64,000 nt of DNA from Impatiens glandulifera. Lineage: Eukaryota; Streptophyta; Magnoliopsida; Ericales; Balsaminaceae. The notes beneath the pieces were generated by a model. It saw only the letters and a program-made list of their open reading frames with translations. It did not search any database and had not been told where the DNA came from. The DNA lies in the NCBI RefSeq assembly GCF_907164915.1, contig NC_061864.1:129889-193888 (forward strand). Direction: 5' to 3'. This document shows positions 1-13,348 of the stretch, in pieces. Within the stretch, counting starts at the first letter, position 1. Each line of letters opens with the position of its first letter. The translations under genes were made by a program, and so were the position numbers.

Positions 1-440
1 ATAGTCGTATGTGTCACAAAAAAGTTAAATCAACAACTCACTTACTTTTACATTGTCGATGACTGACTAGTATTTTGAGTCTTTTATGGAGTATTACTGG
101 TATAAATTGGGTGATGTCCAAGTTTTTAGGTAATTACTAGGAAGTTTGGATTGATACGGCTGATATGATAAACCTACATATTTGGGTCACCATCCAGATT
201 ATTTTTTGGTGAATTATCTAGTTAGAGAGAAATTGTCTAATTTTCAATGATCGTAGTCGTCTGATGCGTATCATTCATAATACTATTATTATGACATTTT
301 TTAAGATTAATTCAGAAAAGCCAATAGAGTCTGTCGGAGAGTTAATCGTTCTTCTCGAAAATTTACGAGTTCGATAATTATTGAGTACCGTTTATTCTTA
401 TTTTCTTTTAATATCATGCTTTGTCGTTTTGTATAAAAAA
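1..440 (+). pseudogene. LINE ORF2 3' fragment (zinc-binding RVT domain), enters from the left
   Basis: Translation with frame shifts gives the tail of a plant LINE ORF2 protein: a HLLLHC zinc-binding motif, then a WVM tryptophan-rich stretch and a LERN segment, as in the zf-RVT domain of L1-type plant elements. The same sequence recurs at 52,960-53,248 and 56,955-57,130, where it is split by another insertion. Here it is continuous. Stops and small indels show it is dead. The 5' part lies outside the window. Confidence 0.6.
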
Positions 441-699
441 TAAAAATATATTATCTATTGTATTAACATATTGATTCGAAAAAACAATTTAGAATAGCTA
501 AACGTCTATAATTTTATTTAGGTTTCGATTCTTATTAAAATTATTTAAACACACCGATATTTTTTTGGATAATATACTGATTATTTAAACAATTCACCAT
601 TCTCTCACATATCACTCTACCAATCAAATTATGCGTCTGGTTAAATGGTTAATTATTTGCGGGCAATGTGTTTAACTTCTTGTGCTCACATTTTTTACC

Positions 700-830
700 C
701 TACCAAAGTAGTCTAGTGGTAAAAAACTAAGAGCCGACTTAAGAGACCAAAATGTCGCAGGTTTAATTTCATCTGAAAACACTTTAAGTTTAAGCGGGGG
801 CATTGACTGTGGGGTGTTATACTAATTCTT
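700..830 (+). repeat. tRNA-like, possible SINE fragment
   Basis: A stretch reading AGTCTAGTGGTAA (A-box-like) is followed about 55 bases later by GCAGGTTTAATTTC (a weak B box). This spacing resembles the internal promoter of a tRNA-derived SINE. The tRNA fold is not intact, so it is not a tRNA gene. It may instead be a piece of another repeat. Confidence 0.3.
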
Positions 831-2738
831 CTTTAATTCTAAAAATAATAATTAAAATATTAAAATACATTTACATATTTTTCTAAATAAATAATTTTTT
901 ATTAAAGGTTAATATTTATAAGTTTTTCACCAATACCTAACTTTTTCATGATCCCATATCAAATAATATTATTTAAATAACCTCAAATAAGTTATTTAAA
1001 TAATACAAACAAAGTCCAACAAAACCCTAAAAAGTACTCCTCTTTTGAAAAAAATTATTTTTTAAAAACAAGATCAAACAAACTCAAAGATTTTTGTTTG
1101 GTATCAGTTTTTTAAATAATTCATCAATTATTTTAAAAAATATTAATTTATGGTAATTTTAAAAAACTATCATTAAAAGAAATAAAAATAAAAATTTATA
1201 ATTTATAATAATAAAATAAAATATATTTTAATTAATAAATGTATTGATAATTATTTTTAAAACATCACAATTTTGTAAATCCATCCTTTTCGTCCGTTGA
1301 ATTGGGGGACATATTAAATTCTAACCATCTGACCCGAGCAGTCCATGTCAATTCATTCTTTAGGGGCCGGCCTACCTATTTTATAATTTTGTTGGCAATT
1401 TTCTTAATTTTGTTTTAAAAAAATTAGATTTTTTTTTTTATCAATTTAAAGAGTAATAATGTATAATAATAAATATTTAATATTTTTATTACTGAATTGA
1501 ATTGAGTAAGATAATGGATGAAAAATGAAATAAAATAATATATAATTAAATTAAAATTATTAAAAAAAATTAAAACAAATATCACCTTGGGACTTGTTTG
1601 ATTAATGAATTATTTAAATAAATTCTGGGTTTTTTCTAAATATATATTTTTTTATTTGGATTAATTTTGAGTTTTTTTTAAATATTTTTTTTAAATGTTA
1701 TATTAAATAATATAGTGTGTTATAATTTTATTTATATTGTAATTTATTTTAATTAATATAATTTTTTTAAATAAAATAATTTTTAATTTAATTTATATTA
1801 AAATAAATTTTATAATATAATAAAATAAATGTTATATATATATATTAATATTAATTTTTATTAATATAAAATAAAATATATAAGTATACGATAATTTTAG
1901 TATTTTAATTAATAAAATGATTGATAATTTTATATGCGGTTGTCTATAACTTTTTCTTAAATTATATTACAATATTTTTATTTTATTAAATTGAAAAATA
2001 TTAACTTAAATTAATTAATATTTATTTAAATTGATTGTTTAGAGTTAGTTTATATATAAGAAAAAAATTAGAATAATTTTTTTTAAAATATTTAATTTAG
2101 ATGAGGTATATTATAAATTAATTAATATTTATTATTCAAATATATTAATTTTATTTTTTTAGTATAATTATTTATTTATTTGAATTATTTAAAATTTAAA
2201 TGTTATGTTAGATAATATGGTATGTTATAGTTGAATTTATATTGTGATTTAATTTTTATTTTATAGTAATTAATAAAAATAATAATAAATTTAAATGGAG
2301 GGAAGTTTTAGTATTCAAATAATAAAATTAATTGATTAGATGGTTATATGATATTTGTATTTTAAGATAAAAATTAAATTTTATTTAAATAACTCATTCA
2401 TCAAATAAGCCCTTCCTTCAAGTCAAAGATTATTGTTAGCTATTGATCGTGATGGTATTATTATAAGTTTAATAAATTAATGAAATGCAAATGAATAATA
2501 ATAATAATAATAATGAATAGAAAATAATGCACAACCATCCCACAAGCAACCTTCACTAGTTAGGCACGCATTATAATAATAATATGGTATAAGACTTTTG
2601 TTATTTTATTGGTTCAAATATTTGGTTATTGTCCAACATGATTCTCTCTATAAGTTTAATACCAAGTATTTTAATACTAAATTACTTAAGATACGAAATC
2701 TATAATTAATCATTCCGGTCACACTCATTTTTTTCAAT

Positions 2739-2743
<5 letters not shown>

Positions 2744-2784
<41 letters not shown>
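2744..2784. repeat. (TA)n microsatellite
   Basis: A pure TA dinucleotide run of about 40 bases, one of several in the window. Confidence 0.9.
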
Positions 2785-2786
<2 letters not shown>

Positions 2787-3886
2787 TTTTTATCATGCCC
2801 AGAATTATACTACTAGTCTTGTTTAGTGAAAATAGTTAAATATAAGAAACAAAATTATAATTTATATAAACAAATTTATTTGAACACGGGTACAATACGC
2901 TAGTTATCTATCTAGAGCACAAGCAATCAGTTTTAAACATATTTCTTTAAACACTAAAAATTTAAAAATATTTTAATTTTTGAATTATCAAAACCTAGTG
3001 TTCATGTTTTGGTTATATATGATTCTAACATTGATAAGGAAGCTATTGGTAAACTTATCATACCGGATTAAACTTTAAAACCAAAAATATATTTTTTGTC
3101 CAAGAACTGTCCACACCCAATTTGATCATCTTCCCGATAAATGATGCTTCGGGAATATAATGATGATCGTCTTCCACACGGGGAAATGAAGTTCACATGT
3201 CTTCGGATCAAAGAATGATGTGTATAGTAAAATCATCAAACCTACCATTTATGTTATTGGCGTCCAATCAAGGATTTTACCTTGGCCTGGTTTTCGACAA
3301 AAAAAAACATTCATCCCCTGCACCCGACTGAAGATTCTCGCATTGGTCTGGTTTTCAATCGAGAAAACAAGTCAGCACTAATCTTTTGACCGAGAAAGCT
3401 AGCCAAACACGATTTTCAACCTAGAATAAACGCACACGACTGATGTTCAACCTCCATGTTGACCGGACACCCAATCTACTGACTTTGGGTTAAAACCGAC
3501 TTAGACCCGCGTATTTGACACGATTCGCGACTCGAACACTTGTATAAGGGCTTGTTTATTTGGAGTTTTTAATTTTTAATTATATTTTTTACAATTAAAA
3601 GCCCTAAACTATTTTTAAAAAATTCGATGAAAATATAAAACGATTTCAAAATATTTTTAGAATATATTCATAAAATAATATTTTGATAAAGGTCTGTTTA
3701 AATTTATTTTTAAATTCTAATGCCTCCAGCTTATATTTGTTTTAGGTGTTTTCCAAAATAATTTTCGACATCAATCACATGTACCAACATTTAAATATTA
3801 TTTTATAATTTTAAATATAATAAAAACATATGCATATCTAGGATTTGAAAAGTAATTAATTAAATAAAACACAATAAAACCAAACG

Positions 3887-3939
3887 TTCAAGTAAATAGT
3901 TCAAGTAAATAGTTCAAGTAATAGTTCAAGTAAATAGTC
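3887..3939. repeat. 13-bp tandem repeat
   Basis: About four direct copies of a unit close to GTTCAAGTAAATA, one of them with a deletion, lying in AT-rich intergenic DNA. Confidence 0.8.
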
Positions 3940-5994
3940 AAAATTTTATGAATTAGAGACTTTTTTTAACGGGTATGGAGGATCAACAGACAATTTTTTA
4001 TTTAAATAAATATTTTTTTTAATTAATTTAAAATAAGAAATCCTTTAATCAAATTATAATTTGATTATTTTAAATTCAAAAGGTTATTTAAACTTGATAA
4101 AAAAAATTAATTATATTTCTAAATATCAAAAAAATTTTGTTAAAGATTTTTCAACACGTAAACCAATGTAGAAAATTTTCGAAACTTGAACTTTTCCGGG
4201 AACAAATGATTTTCGAGCGTTACACTTGCGTTTAAAAGAGTTATTTTTATTTCTTAACATGTAAGCAAAATTTTTTTATATAAGAATCTGAATTATTTTT
4301 ATATTAATAAATTATAAAAAAATGATAATTAAGTTAAAATAGATTATATAATCTAACTTTTATAAAATAATAATAATATGAATCGAAACATAAATATTTT
4401 TATATATCAACCAAATTAAACATATATATATATATATATAAAATAATTATTCTTACAAAAATTATTTTGAAAGAGATCATTCATGCCTCTAAACTTAGAT
4501 TATATATAATTAACACCAACCCAACCCTTAAGCTAGCTAGCGAATCAGAAAATGCCTTGTAGAAGAAGCTTTAGTCAGTCGGAATTGATTTCCTTTGTAA
4601 TATAGAAATATTAATATTAATGGTATCTTTTCTAATTTGGAGTTTTAATTAAAAACAACTTCCCCTAGTACATATATAGTACTCTCAACAACAACGTTAA
4701 CACTCTTTGTGAACTTTCTGTAAAACCTAAAAAAACTTTAATATTGTCATGGCTTTCCTTAATTAATTTGTCTTTTTTTTTTTTTTTTTTTTTGGTTTCA
4801 ATCTGTTTTGTTTCTCTCTTTTTCTTTGTTTTAATATTAATTAATTATAATAAATTTAATTTGTGTATTTAAGTTGTTTTAATTGACAGTCAAATATTTA
4901 ATTTTTGTTTTTTTAGAAATAAATTTTAGTTTAGCTTACAACTTTTTATAAACACACACAAAGAATAACATATCATTTGTGTGAAGGGTGCGTTTAATTA
5001 TATATCATTTAAGGACATCTCATGTGAAAGGTAATAATGGCCTTAAGTTTGAAATAATTAAATTTATTAAAAATACAGCTAAGATATATAATTGATCGAT
5101 CAAACGTGATCGGATCATATATATGGATTTAAATAAGCTCATTACTGTAGTATGATGATTCAATAAGGACAATATTTAATTGTTAAAGTATTATGCATAT
5201 GGATATATATTAAATATATATATATATATATATATATATTAAATAAAATAATATAAGTCGTTTAAGAACACAAACGAAAAAACATGAAAAAAAAATAAAA
5301 AAAAATAAACACTTAATAGGAATTCGTAGGTCTTCGTGAAGAACGATTAACTAATCAATCGACTTATCGGCGCTTTTCCGAACGATTTTCATAAAACGTT
5401 ATAATAATAGAATTATGAATGTTTTTTTAAAATGTTGGGTTCCGTTTCTCTTTTGAAGTGCGACTATTCCCCACGTATTAAATACTTAACCCGTAAAAAT
5501 ACTTAATCATTTAACCGGGTGCAGAACTTAAATAAATATATAATCAAATCAATATTAAATATAAAAATTAACATGATAAATAAGAGAATAATATCTATGT
5601 TTGAGTTAATTTTATATTTTGTGTTTATTGTTATATCCAGTATACATTTGAATTTTTCGTTGCACGTATTTTTAAGCTCAATAAGACAAAATCATTTGTT
5701 AGTTTGTTTTGATGCTCAAACATTTATATTGTGCTATCGTCCTCTTCTTACTTAACAAATGAGATGATGTTCATTTGTATAGTGAAAATTAAAAAAAAAA
5801 AAAAAAAATATTCATAATATAAATGTTCTCTTATAAGTATATTTTTATTATTTATACAGTTTTCTCAATATTTTAACCATATATGTAAATGACATGTTAC
5901 CAATAACAAAATATTTTTCGACGTCGATACAGACAATTTTAAACGTCGATAAAAATATTTGATATAATTTTTTCTAACATTGTTTATTTGATTT

Positions 5995-6060
5995 CACTAC
6001 AAAAAAAACGGTTCATTAGTAACTTATTTTTGCAACTGAAATATAACTAATATATTTTTT
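5995..6060 (+). mobile_element. Possible CACTA transposon left terminus
   Basis: CACTACAAAAAAAACGG followed by GTAACTT and GCAACT motifs resembles a CACTA (En/Spm) terminal inverted repeat and its subterminal repeats. I found no matching GTAGTG right end. Similar GTAAC/TTACAAC motifs occur near 7,260-7,300 and 9,560-9,650, so the element may have been split by the LINE and LTR-like insertions that follow. The assignment rests on the terminus only. Confidence 0.35.
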
Positions 6061-6146
6061 TTTTTTAAATATGTAACTTAAATTACAACATAAATTCTAA
6101 ATATTAGAAATATTGTAATATTTTTTACACACGCTTAAAATAGATT

Positions 6147-7199
6147 GTTTTTTTTTTTTTGAAAAATGACTTAGTGTCATTTCATTAAAATACCCCAAAA
6201 GAGAAAAATGAGTTTCAAGAAATAAAGTTAGACAGACCATAACTTTGTTGAAAACATTAACTGAGTTTTAAATAATTAAATTATAGAATAACAAACAATT
6301 AATTTCAAATAAAGAATCAAACAAAAACTAACTATTTGAACCTTCCTTTCTTTGTAATGAATTTATAGGGGATATTCCATCTTTGACTGAGCTTTTAACT
6401 GTTTTCATTAATCGGAATCCCCCTTCATGTATGTGTGAGAGCGTTGTCATCAGAAACAATATCATCCCAAACTTTTCCTTCTGTTCTCTTATTCGTGCTA
6501 TGAATTCTTATATTTCTTTCTCTCTAGATGTTGTAGATCAGGTCTCCAAAAAAGCATTTGAAAACATTTGCATAGAAGTTATCGCCCTTAGTTTTTTTCT
6601 TTACAGCTCTATGAGTTCGTTCCATGTACCTGGAAAGTTGGTGATATTCATTATCTGAGCAAAATTGATCCACAACTTGGATACAAATGTGCAATCCCCA
6701 AATAGGTGGTCACCGATTTCCTCTTTTATTACGCAGATTGGGCAATTGACGTCTGAAATATTCGCTTTGAATACTAGACTATTTTATGCCAATCGATCAC
6801 CACCTCCTTTGTTCTATTGATCTCTTGTGCTTTTCCTGCCATAAACATTCTATTCATAACAGTATCTCAACTTTTTGTATTAGTGTTTTCATTGAATTGC
6901 ATATTATTGACCATATTCATAATCTGACTCCTTCTTGAAATACTCTTCAGAATATAGCTGCATTTCCTTCTTGAATATCTCTAACTGAGTGCAAGAGACA
7001 ATTTTTTTTATTCTGACTCTGATAGATTAAAATTCCTCCCGAATAATTATAGGATTATTTTTTAGCCATTGATCATGCTAGAATAATATTTCCCTTTCAT
7101 TACCAATTCTGAACCTAATCATCTGATATGTCTTTTCTCTGTCTTTTCTCTGATTCTTAAGATTTTTTCAAGGATCATGCTATTTATTTTTGATTTGAT
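6147..7199 (-). mobile_element. 5'-truncated LINE (ORF2 tail, poly(A), TSD)
   Basis: Read on the minus strand, this encodes a zf-RVT-like tail with CPICV, GDHLF and CTF motifs followed by a WNEL segment, interrupted by stops. It ends in a 13-base poly(T) on the plus strand (6148-6160), which is the element's poly(A) tail. The 9-mer AAATAGATT sits on both sides (6138-6146 and 7200-7208), as a target-site duplication would. Length and ends fit a 5'-truncated, dead LINE insertion. Confidence 0.65.
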
Positions 7200-7559
7200 A
7201 AATAGATTATTGTTTAATAAGTCACTGAAGAGTGATTAATTTTTTATTAATTAAAATGGTGCAACTTCTTATAAAAAGTAATTCTTACAACTTTTAAAGT
7301 AACAATAATATATAGATAATTACAAATGAGATTGGAAGAGAAGTTTGAAAATTAATTGATGATATTTAAAATATATAATTGCATGTATTGTAAAATATGT
7401 TATATTTATTATTAAGATATGAAATTATTGTAAAATACAAACATTTGACTAATTATATTGGTAAAATATAAAAAAAATAATTTATAAATTAATATAAATC
7501 ATGTTGCAATAATAATTTAAAGCATTTTAAAATAATATGTTTACCAACATAAATGTTAA

Positions 7560-9343
7560 TGTTAGGATCGGGGACGCCCTTGGAGGACCGGGGTGTTTCC
7601 GATTCAGGAAGGGTAGCCGCTTACACCACACAACACACACTGATTGGTGATAGTCCGGTTAGAGACTAAAACCGCTCTTAACACTACACAGATTGTCACA
7701 GACTCTTGAACCGAGTTCAAGTGCGGAAATGTCCGTTTCAATCTGAAGCAACAAATACGATTCGGTTTGGAGAGTATTTAGGAGGAATCGGTTAGAGAGG
7801 ATGGATAGACCGGTTTGGTTAATAAAGAGGATTATGTTCCGGTTTCGTTTGAAGTGAGTGATAGTTCGGTTTTAGAGTGAGTAAGCCGGAAAATAAAGAA
7901 AATGACACAAGACAAGATTTTTTATGAATGTTCGGAGCAAACCCTCCTACGTCACCCAATCTTCTCAGATTATGAGAAGGATCTCCACTAACTTGAATGT
8001 TACAACACTCACACAATGCCGAATGAGCCTTAATCGCTACTCGTCGGTTACACCACTCACTATGATGTAATACAATAACTTTTTACACTTGGTAAAATAC
8101 ACACACAATACACAAACACTTTCGGGATTTCAATCACTTATGCGTAAGATCTTTCGTTTTCTGTTTCTTCTCTCTTGAATGAGCTTTTTCGTAGAAATCT
8201 CACGCGTATTTGCGTGTTCGCGCGAGAGCTTCTTTTTTTGAAATGATTCAGCTTCCTTTTATAGTGAAAAGATGACAAAGGTCATATTTTCTCTCTCTAG
8301 GAGTTTGGTCACTAGAAGTCGTGCCGGTTGACACATGGTAGACATGCACTAAGCCGGTTTGGACACATGGCAGACATGCATAAGCCGGTTTGGACACATG
8401 GCAGACATGCATAAGCCTTCGTTTTTCTCTCTTACATATTCCCAAGGAATATTGTAATAATGATTTTGCCCCATGCCTAGTTTCTTCTCTTACATATTTC
8501 CAAGGATATTGTAATCATTATCTAGCCCCATGCCTAGTTTCTTCTCTCTCTTACATATTCTCAAGGAATATTTTGTTTGTCTTAACACGTTATCTTCAAG
8601 ATATTCATATTTTTGAATCATTTGCCCGTTGCAACTCAACCGGTCCTGAACTTGAACTGTTCCGGATTTCTGCACAAAGGTTGAACTTGTCCGGATTTCA
8701 TCTCAAACCTGAGAGTATTTATTAGTCGTCTCAAACCTGAGAGTATTTATTAGTCGGAGCTGAGGGCAATTAATGACCGGAGCATATTTATGACTAGAGC
8801 GGCTGCATTTAATCAACCGGAACATTTATGACCGAGCGGCTGCATTAAGTGTCGGTTGATCGGAGCCTTCTTTTATTAATTGTCTGTTTGACTGATCTCC
8901 TAACTGAACTCTAGTTGACCAACCGGCTGACTGAACTTCTTGGCCAAACCGGTTGACCGAGCTTTTACTTCAAACCGAAGTCAAACAACCGAACAATATA
9001 TATATTTCCAACCGAATGGATTTTGCTCAATTTCCCTGAAATAGCAAAACTTTAAATATTATTTGCAGTCAGTGAGATTTTATCCCTGGTCACCTGTGTG
9101 GCAGGCAGAGGTGTTTAACACTACGCTACAACAACTTCTTGTTATATTTAAACCAATTAATATACTTGATATAACTTAACGGTTTAACATATATATTTGA
9201 ACTTAGTTTTATCTATTCATTAAACTTTTCATAAGTTATAACAATTATTTTCTAACAATTTCTCCCTTTTTAATTATTTAGAATAAATATTCAAAAATCG
9301 TAATGTGTGGCCGGTTTGAAAATTAACTTAATTTTTCTTATCA
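7560..9343. mobile_element. Solo-LTR-like unit, copy 1
   Basis: Starts TGTTAGGATCGGGGACG and ends TTCTTATCA, so it has TG...CA ends. It is flanked by the perfect 5-bp duplication GTTAA (7555-7559 and 9344-9348). A relative sharing both ends lies at 61,081-62,413 with its own 5-bp duplication. No retroelement protein is encoded, so it is a solo LTR or a non-autonomous LTR-type element. ACCGG/CCGGTT motifs are dense in its right half. Copy 1 is about 450 bp longer, partly because of a tRNA-like insert near 9,050-9,130. Confidence 0.65.
9050..9130 (-). repeat. tRNA-like (SINE-like) insert in the LTR-like unit
   Basis: On the minus strand TAGCGTAGTG (A-box-like) is followed by a CCTG/CAGG stem with a CCACA loop and then a degraded B box. 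This resembles the head of a tRNA-derived SINE. I see no equivalent in the second LTR-like copy at 61-62 kb, which supports a later insertion. The T arm is eroded, so it is not a functional tRNA. Confidence 0.35.
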
Positions 9344-9348
9344 GTTAA

Positions 9349-10479
9349 TACAATTTTTGTTGAAATAAATAAATAAATAATTATTAAACAAGTCATTATT
9401 AAACAAGTCATTAATAAATAATATTATAATGATTATTATAAAATAAGTTGTAAAATACCAAATAGCATAAATAAAATCTGCAATGCAAATAATGTTGTAA
9501 TATCTATTATAATATTTTAAATAATATATTTTAAAATAAAAATGTCTAAGTTCTGACTACAAATATAATTGTAAAAATAGTTACAACATACGTTCCAAAA
9601 TTTACAACTTCAAAATAGCTTTTAGTTTTTGTAATATTACATATTAATAAATACTTATTTTAATACTATTTCAAAGAGAGCATTGTAATCCCCGGTAAAA
9701 TCTATTGTTTCATGAAAAGCGTGAGATTTGAGAAATTCAATATCGATTTACGTGTCAATTTTTTTTTTAAAATAAAATATTATTTAAAAAAAATCATTTA
9801 TTCCTTACCGTTTTTGAAATTAATTAAAATAATTAATTTTAGAGTTCAATTTTAAATAATTAGGGGATTTACGATAATCAAATCACATGATTTTTTTAAA
9901 ATCTTTTAATTTAAATTAATTAAACATAATTAATTAAAAAAATTATTTATATTTTAAATAAAGTCGTCAATTAAATTTTAAAAATCAATAAAAGTTGTCA
10001 TATGTATACAAACGTATTGATCAAAGTTTTTTTTAGTTCGTAGTTTGGTGACACTCGGGAAAGGACTTTCGCGCTTCATCCTCCGTACCCATTTTAAAAA
10101 CGGTATTTACTTATAAAGTTGACTTTTAAAAATCGGTTGTATAACGTTTGAGTTTTAACCGATTATTTTTACGGTCCTAGTCATGCTTCTAGATTTTAGC
10201 GTTATTTAAAATATTGAAACAACAATATTAAAAATGCTGGTACATGTTGTTGATGATAATTATGGAGTAAATATCTGAAGAATATCATTCATTTTTAAAG
10301 GCATGAGGGTTTATAAATAAAAACCAAACAAGCCTTTGTCGAAATATTTTTGTGGAAATATCCCAAAAATTATTTTAAATACATTTCTAATTTTTTAGGA
10401 TTTTTAGAAAATGATTTAGGTCCCAAAATTATAAAAATAATTTTGGATTTTGAAAAGTGGAACCAAATAGGCTTTAGGA
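9349..10479. other. AT-rich intergenic DNA, no gene seen
   Basis: No coding frame, no clear repeat ends. Weak GTTACAAC/TTACAAC motifs around 9,560-9,620 may belong to the CACTA remnant whose left end is near 5,995. Confidence 0.5.
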
Positions 10480-10995
10480 CCGGAGTCCTAAGCTTGGAGT
10501 TCATTTTTATCGGTCGAGGTCAAAAAACCCTCGGGCCGGGTCGAGAAACCTCTCAGTCGAGGCTCGGGATCTTTGGTCTAAGTACTAAAGTCCATCGGTC
10601 GAGGTTCTAAGGACTCACGGTCTTTGGCTTATCTTACCGGTCTAAGTGTATGAACCTATCAGTCATGGGTTAGCCCGGGACTAAGTTTCTCGGTCGAGGT
10701 GTATAAACATCTTGGTTATGGGATAACTCAGGGCTAAGTTACTCGGTCTTGGGTGCGGGAGATCTCGGTCCCAAGCCTAGGATTCTCAGTCTCAAGGTTA
10801 GACTTATCAGTCCTTTGGTTTGGGATTCTCGGTCCTAAGGTCGGACCTCTCGGTCCTTGGTGAGAATCTTCAGTCGGATCTCTCGATCATAGCTCATCGG
10901 TCATAAGTTCAAATTTCTCGGTCTTAAGTTTCGGTCCGGACCGAGGATCCTTGGTCAGACCTCTTGGTCATAGGCTAATAAGCCTCGGTTCTCAA
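10480..10995. repeat. Degenerate CGGTC-rich tandem repeat
   Basis: Roughly 500 bases built from diverged copies of a unit of about 30-40 bases containing CTCGGTC, TCGGTCGAGGT or CGGTCCTAAGGT. It is much richer in GC than its surroundings. No convincing protein is encoded. It could be the LTR or untranslated part of an unrecognised retroelement. Confidence 0.5.
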
Positions 10996-13317
10996 GAACA
11001 CAAAAGTGCAAGTTTTTAAATTCATTTTTTAGCTCTAATTCTTTGATCTAAGAGTTTGGGTAGCTTCACAAAACTCTCATGAAAATGTTGATAATCATTT
11101 AAAGGTATCAATCGACCTAGATGATGACCAATTTGTTCAAAACAGTTTGTGATAAAAAAAATTGCGTTTTTGATTTTAAAGTTTTTTTGAAATGTAATGA
11201 GTTATCCAATAGCTTACTTATACTACATATATTTGATTGGTACCAAAACAAGAACACTCGATGTTCGTTTTGACCAAATCAAAAACTCAAAATTTTTAAT
11301 TTATTTTGAAAATTTGATTTTGATCAAAATGATCGAGATGGATCAAGCATGATCTAAATAGTTGTCCAATATCATTATAATCATGTTGAAAAACTTTATG
11401 GGCTATGATTCAACAAAATTAACCCAAGAACAGCAAATCTGTTTTTCTTTTATTTTGAAAATTTAAATTTGGGTTTTTGTTATTTAGATCGATTGATCGA
11501 TTCTATCATATCCAAATAATTTCTAAATGATTCTAGTATCAGTTTCCATTCATAAAACACCATAAACAGTAAACATACAAGCATATTCAATTTGAAATAT
11601 AAAAATTTCAAATTCAAACTATAAATATGAATTAGAGGGTGATTAGAACATTACCAATGATTGAAACATTACCAAGGTGGACTAACGGCTGAGTTCAAAC
11701 TTGAAAAAACCAACAACGGTTCTTCATCTTTATCATCGCGGCGCCGCGATGAATAAGAAGAGTGGAGGCTAAAACGACGTCGTTTAAGGTATGTTTAGGC
11801 GTTCCATTGGTGTTTCGTTAACTCATGGCATTCCGTTGGCACTTGAGTAGACGGAGCCAACATCCGCGTTAGTTGTTCTCCTGCGTCTCAGGCGCGCGCT
11901 GCTTCTACTACAACGGGCTACGTTGAGCGCTCTGAGCCTCTAATGCGTTGGATGTGATTCTTGCGTTCATCCGATAGACGCGGTTCCTACTATAATCTTC
12001 TCTTCTGTTTTCGGCTACACCCGATTACATATTTAATTTTATTTTAAAACCTTAAGGGTTTGTTTGAAATTGATTTTTCTTTCACCCTATTTTTAAATAC
12101 ACGAAATATTAAAATAAATATGGCAAATATTTTACCAATTTTTTTTAATTTTAGGGTTAAATAAATATTTATTTTTAGGTGAAATGGATAAAGCAATTAA
12201 TTCTAAATTATTTATTTTTGTCCCTTAATTTTTCTTAAAATTATTTTTAGATAAATGAGTACAACATTTTTCCCGAATAATTTTATTTTTATTATTTTGA
12301 CCATTTTTTTAATTAATTAAGCTTTTGTTATGATAATAATTAACTTAATTAATTGTTTTAATTGATTTTTGGTCATGAAAAAATAATTATTTTGATTTTA
12401 TTTATTTAAAAATAAGTTAAAATAATTATTTTAATATTATAAATTGGAATATAAATTTTTAGTGCTTACAGGTACTATTGCAAAACCGCATATTTTTTTC
12501 GTGTTTGTTATAATTCTTATTATCTAAACAAAATGAGTTAAAGTCGCATAACATGATTGTTTGATTAATCCACTTAATTATATATATATATATATATAAT
12601 ATTTTATATTTGTCCTAATATTATTTAACAGGTAGATTATAATTTTTAAATTTCATACATGTTATTTTGTAAATTAATTAATTTTTTATGTGTAATTTTT
12701 TATTTGAATTAAACAAAAAGAAATTAATTAGTATATATCATAGGTTCATACATTTTGTATTTGAAAAATGTGAATTTCTTATTATTTTTTAGTGGAGAAA
12801 TCATATAATCTTCAAAAATTTCAATTCTACCGTGCGAATCCTTCACTATAATATGAAACAGATTTGGCCGGATGTCATTGCCCTTTGGCTATCAATTAAT
12901 TTCATAATATTATTATTGCTCGCATGAATCATGTTTAAAAAATACATAATATGTTCCTCCTCCTGGTTTGTTTTTGTTTATAATGGTCTCTCCTTAATGT
13001 GTGCGAGAATCCATTTCCAAACTAATTTTATTTATCGTTTAACTTCCTGAACTAACATACTTGTTCATTATTCTCAAACTAACATACTTTACTATTCAAA
13101 TTTAGTTATCATATTTTAATTTAATTAATTAATTAATTTTTATTATATTTAAACTAATTAATAAATATATATTTAAATTATTAGTTTTAATTAAAATATT
13201 AAAATTATTACTTTTATAAATTAGATTATTTATATTTTGAGGTATATATTTACATTATTATTTAAATTTTAAAATATATATTTTAAATTATTATTTTTAT
13301 AAATATTATAATTATAA

Positions 13318-13348
<31 letters not shown>

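Larger units (their letters stand above)
831..5994. other. AT-rich intergenic DNA, no gene seen
   Basis: About 5 kb of very AT-rich sequence with frequent stops in all frames. A few slightly GC-richer patches (around 3,100-3,560) show no recognisable protein or repeat ends. It holds the microsatellite and small tandem repeat listed separately. It is probably old transposon debris. Confidence 0.6.

Noticed and set aside
700..800. A functional tRNA gene
   Set aside because: A- and B-box-like motifs only; no acceptor stem or intact T arm can be folded.
8390..8725. Plus-strand frame of 111 codons with an internal duplication
   Set aside because: Lies wholly inside the LTR-like unit and follows a small tandem repeat there. 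It has no homologous feature that I recognise and is absent from the second copy.
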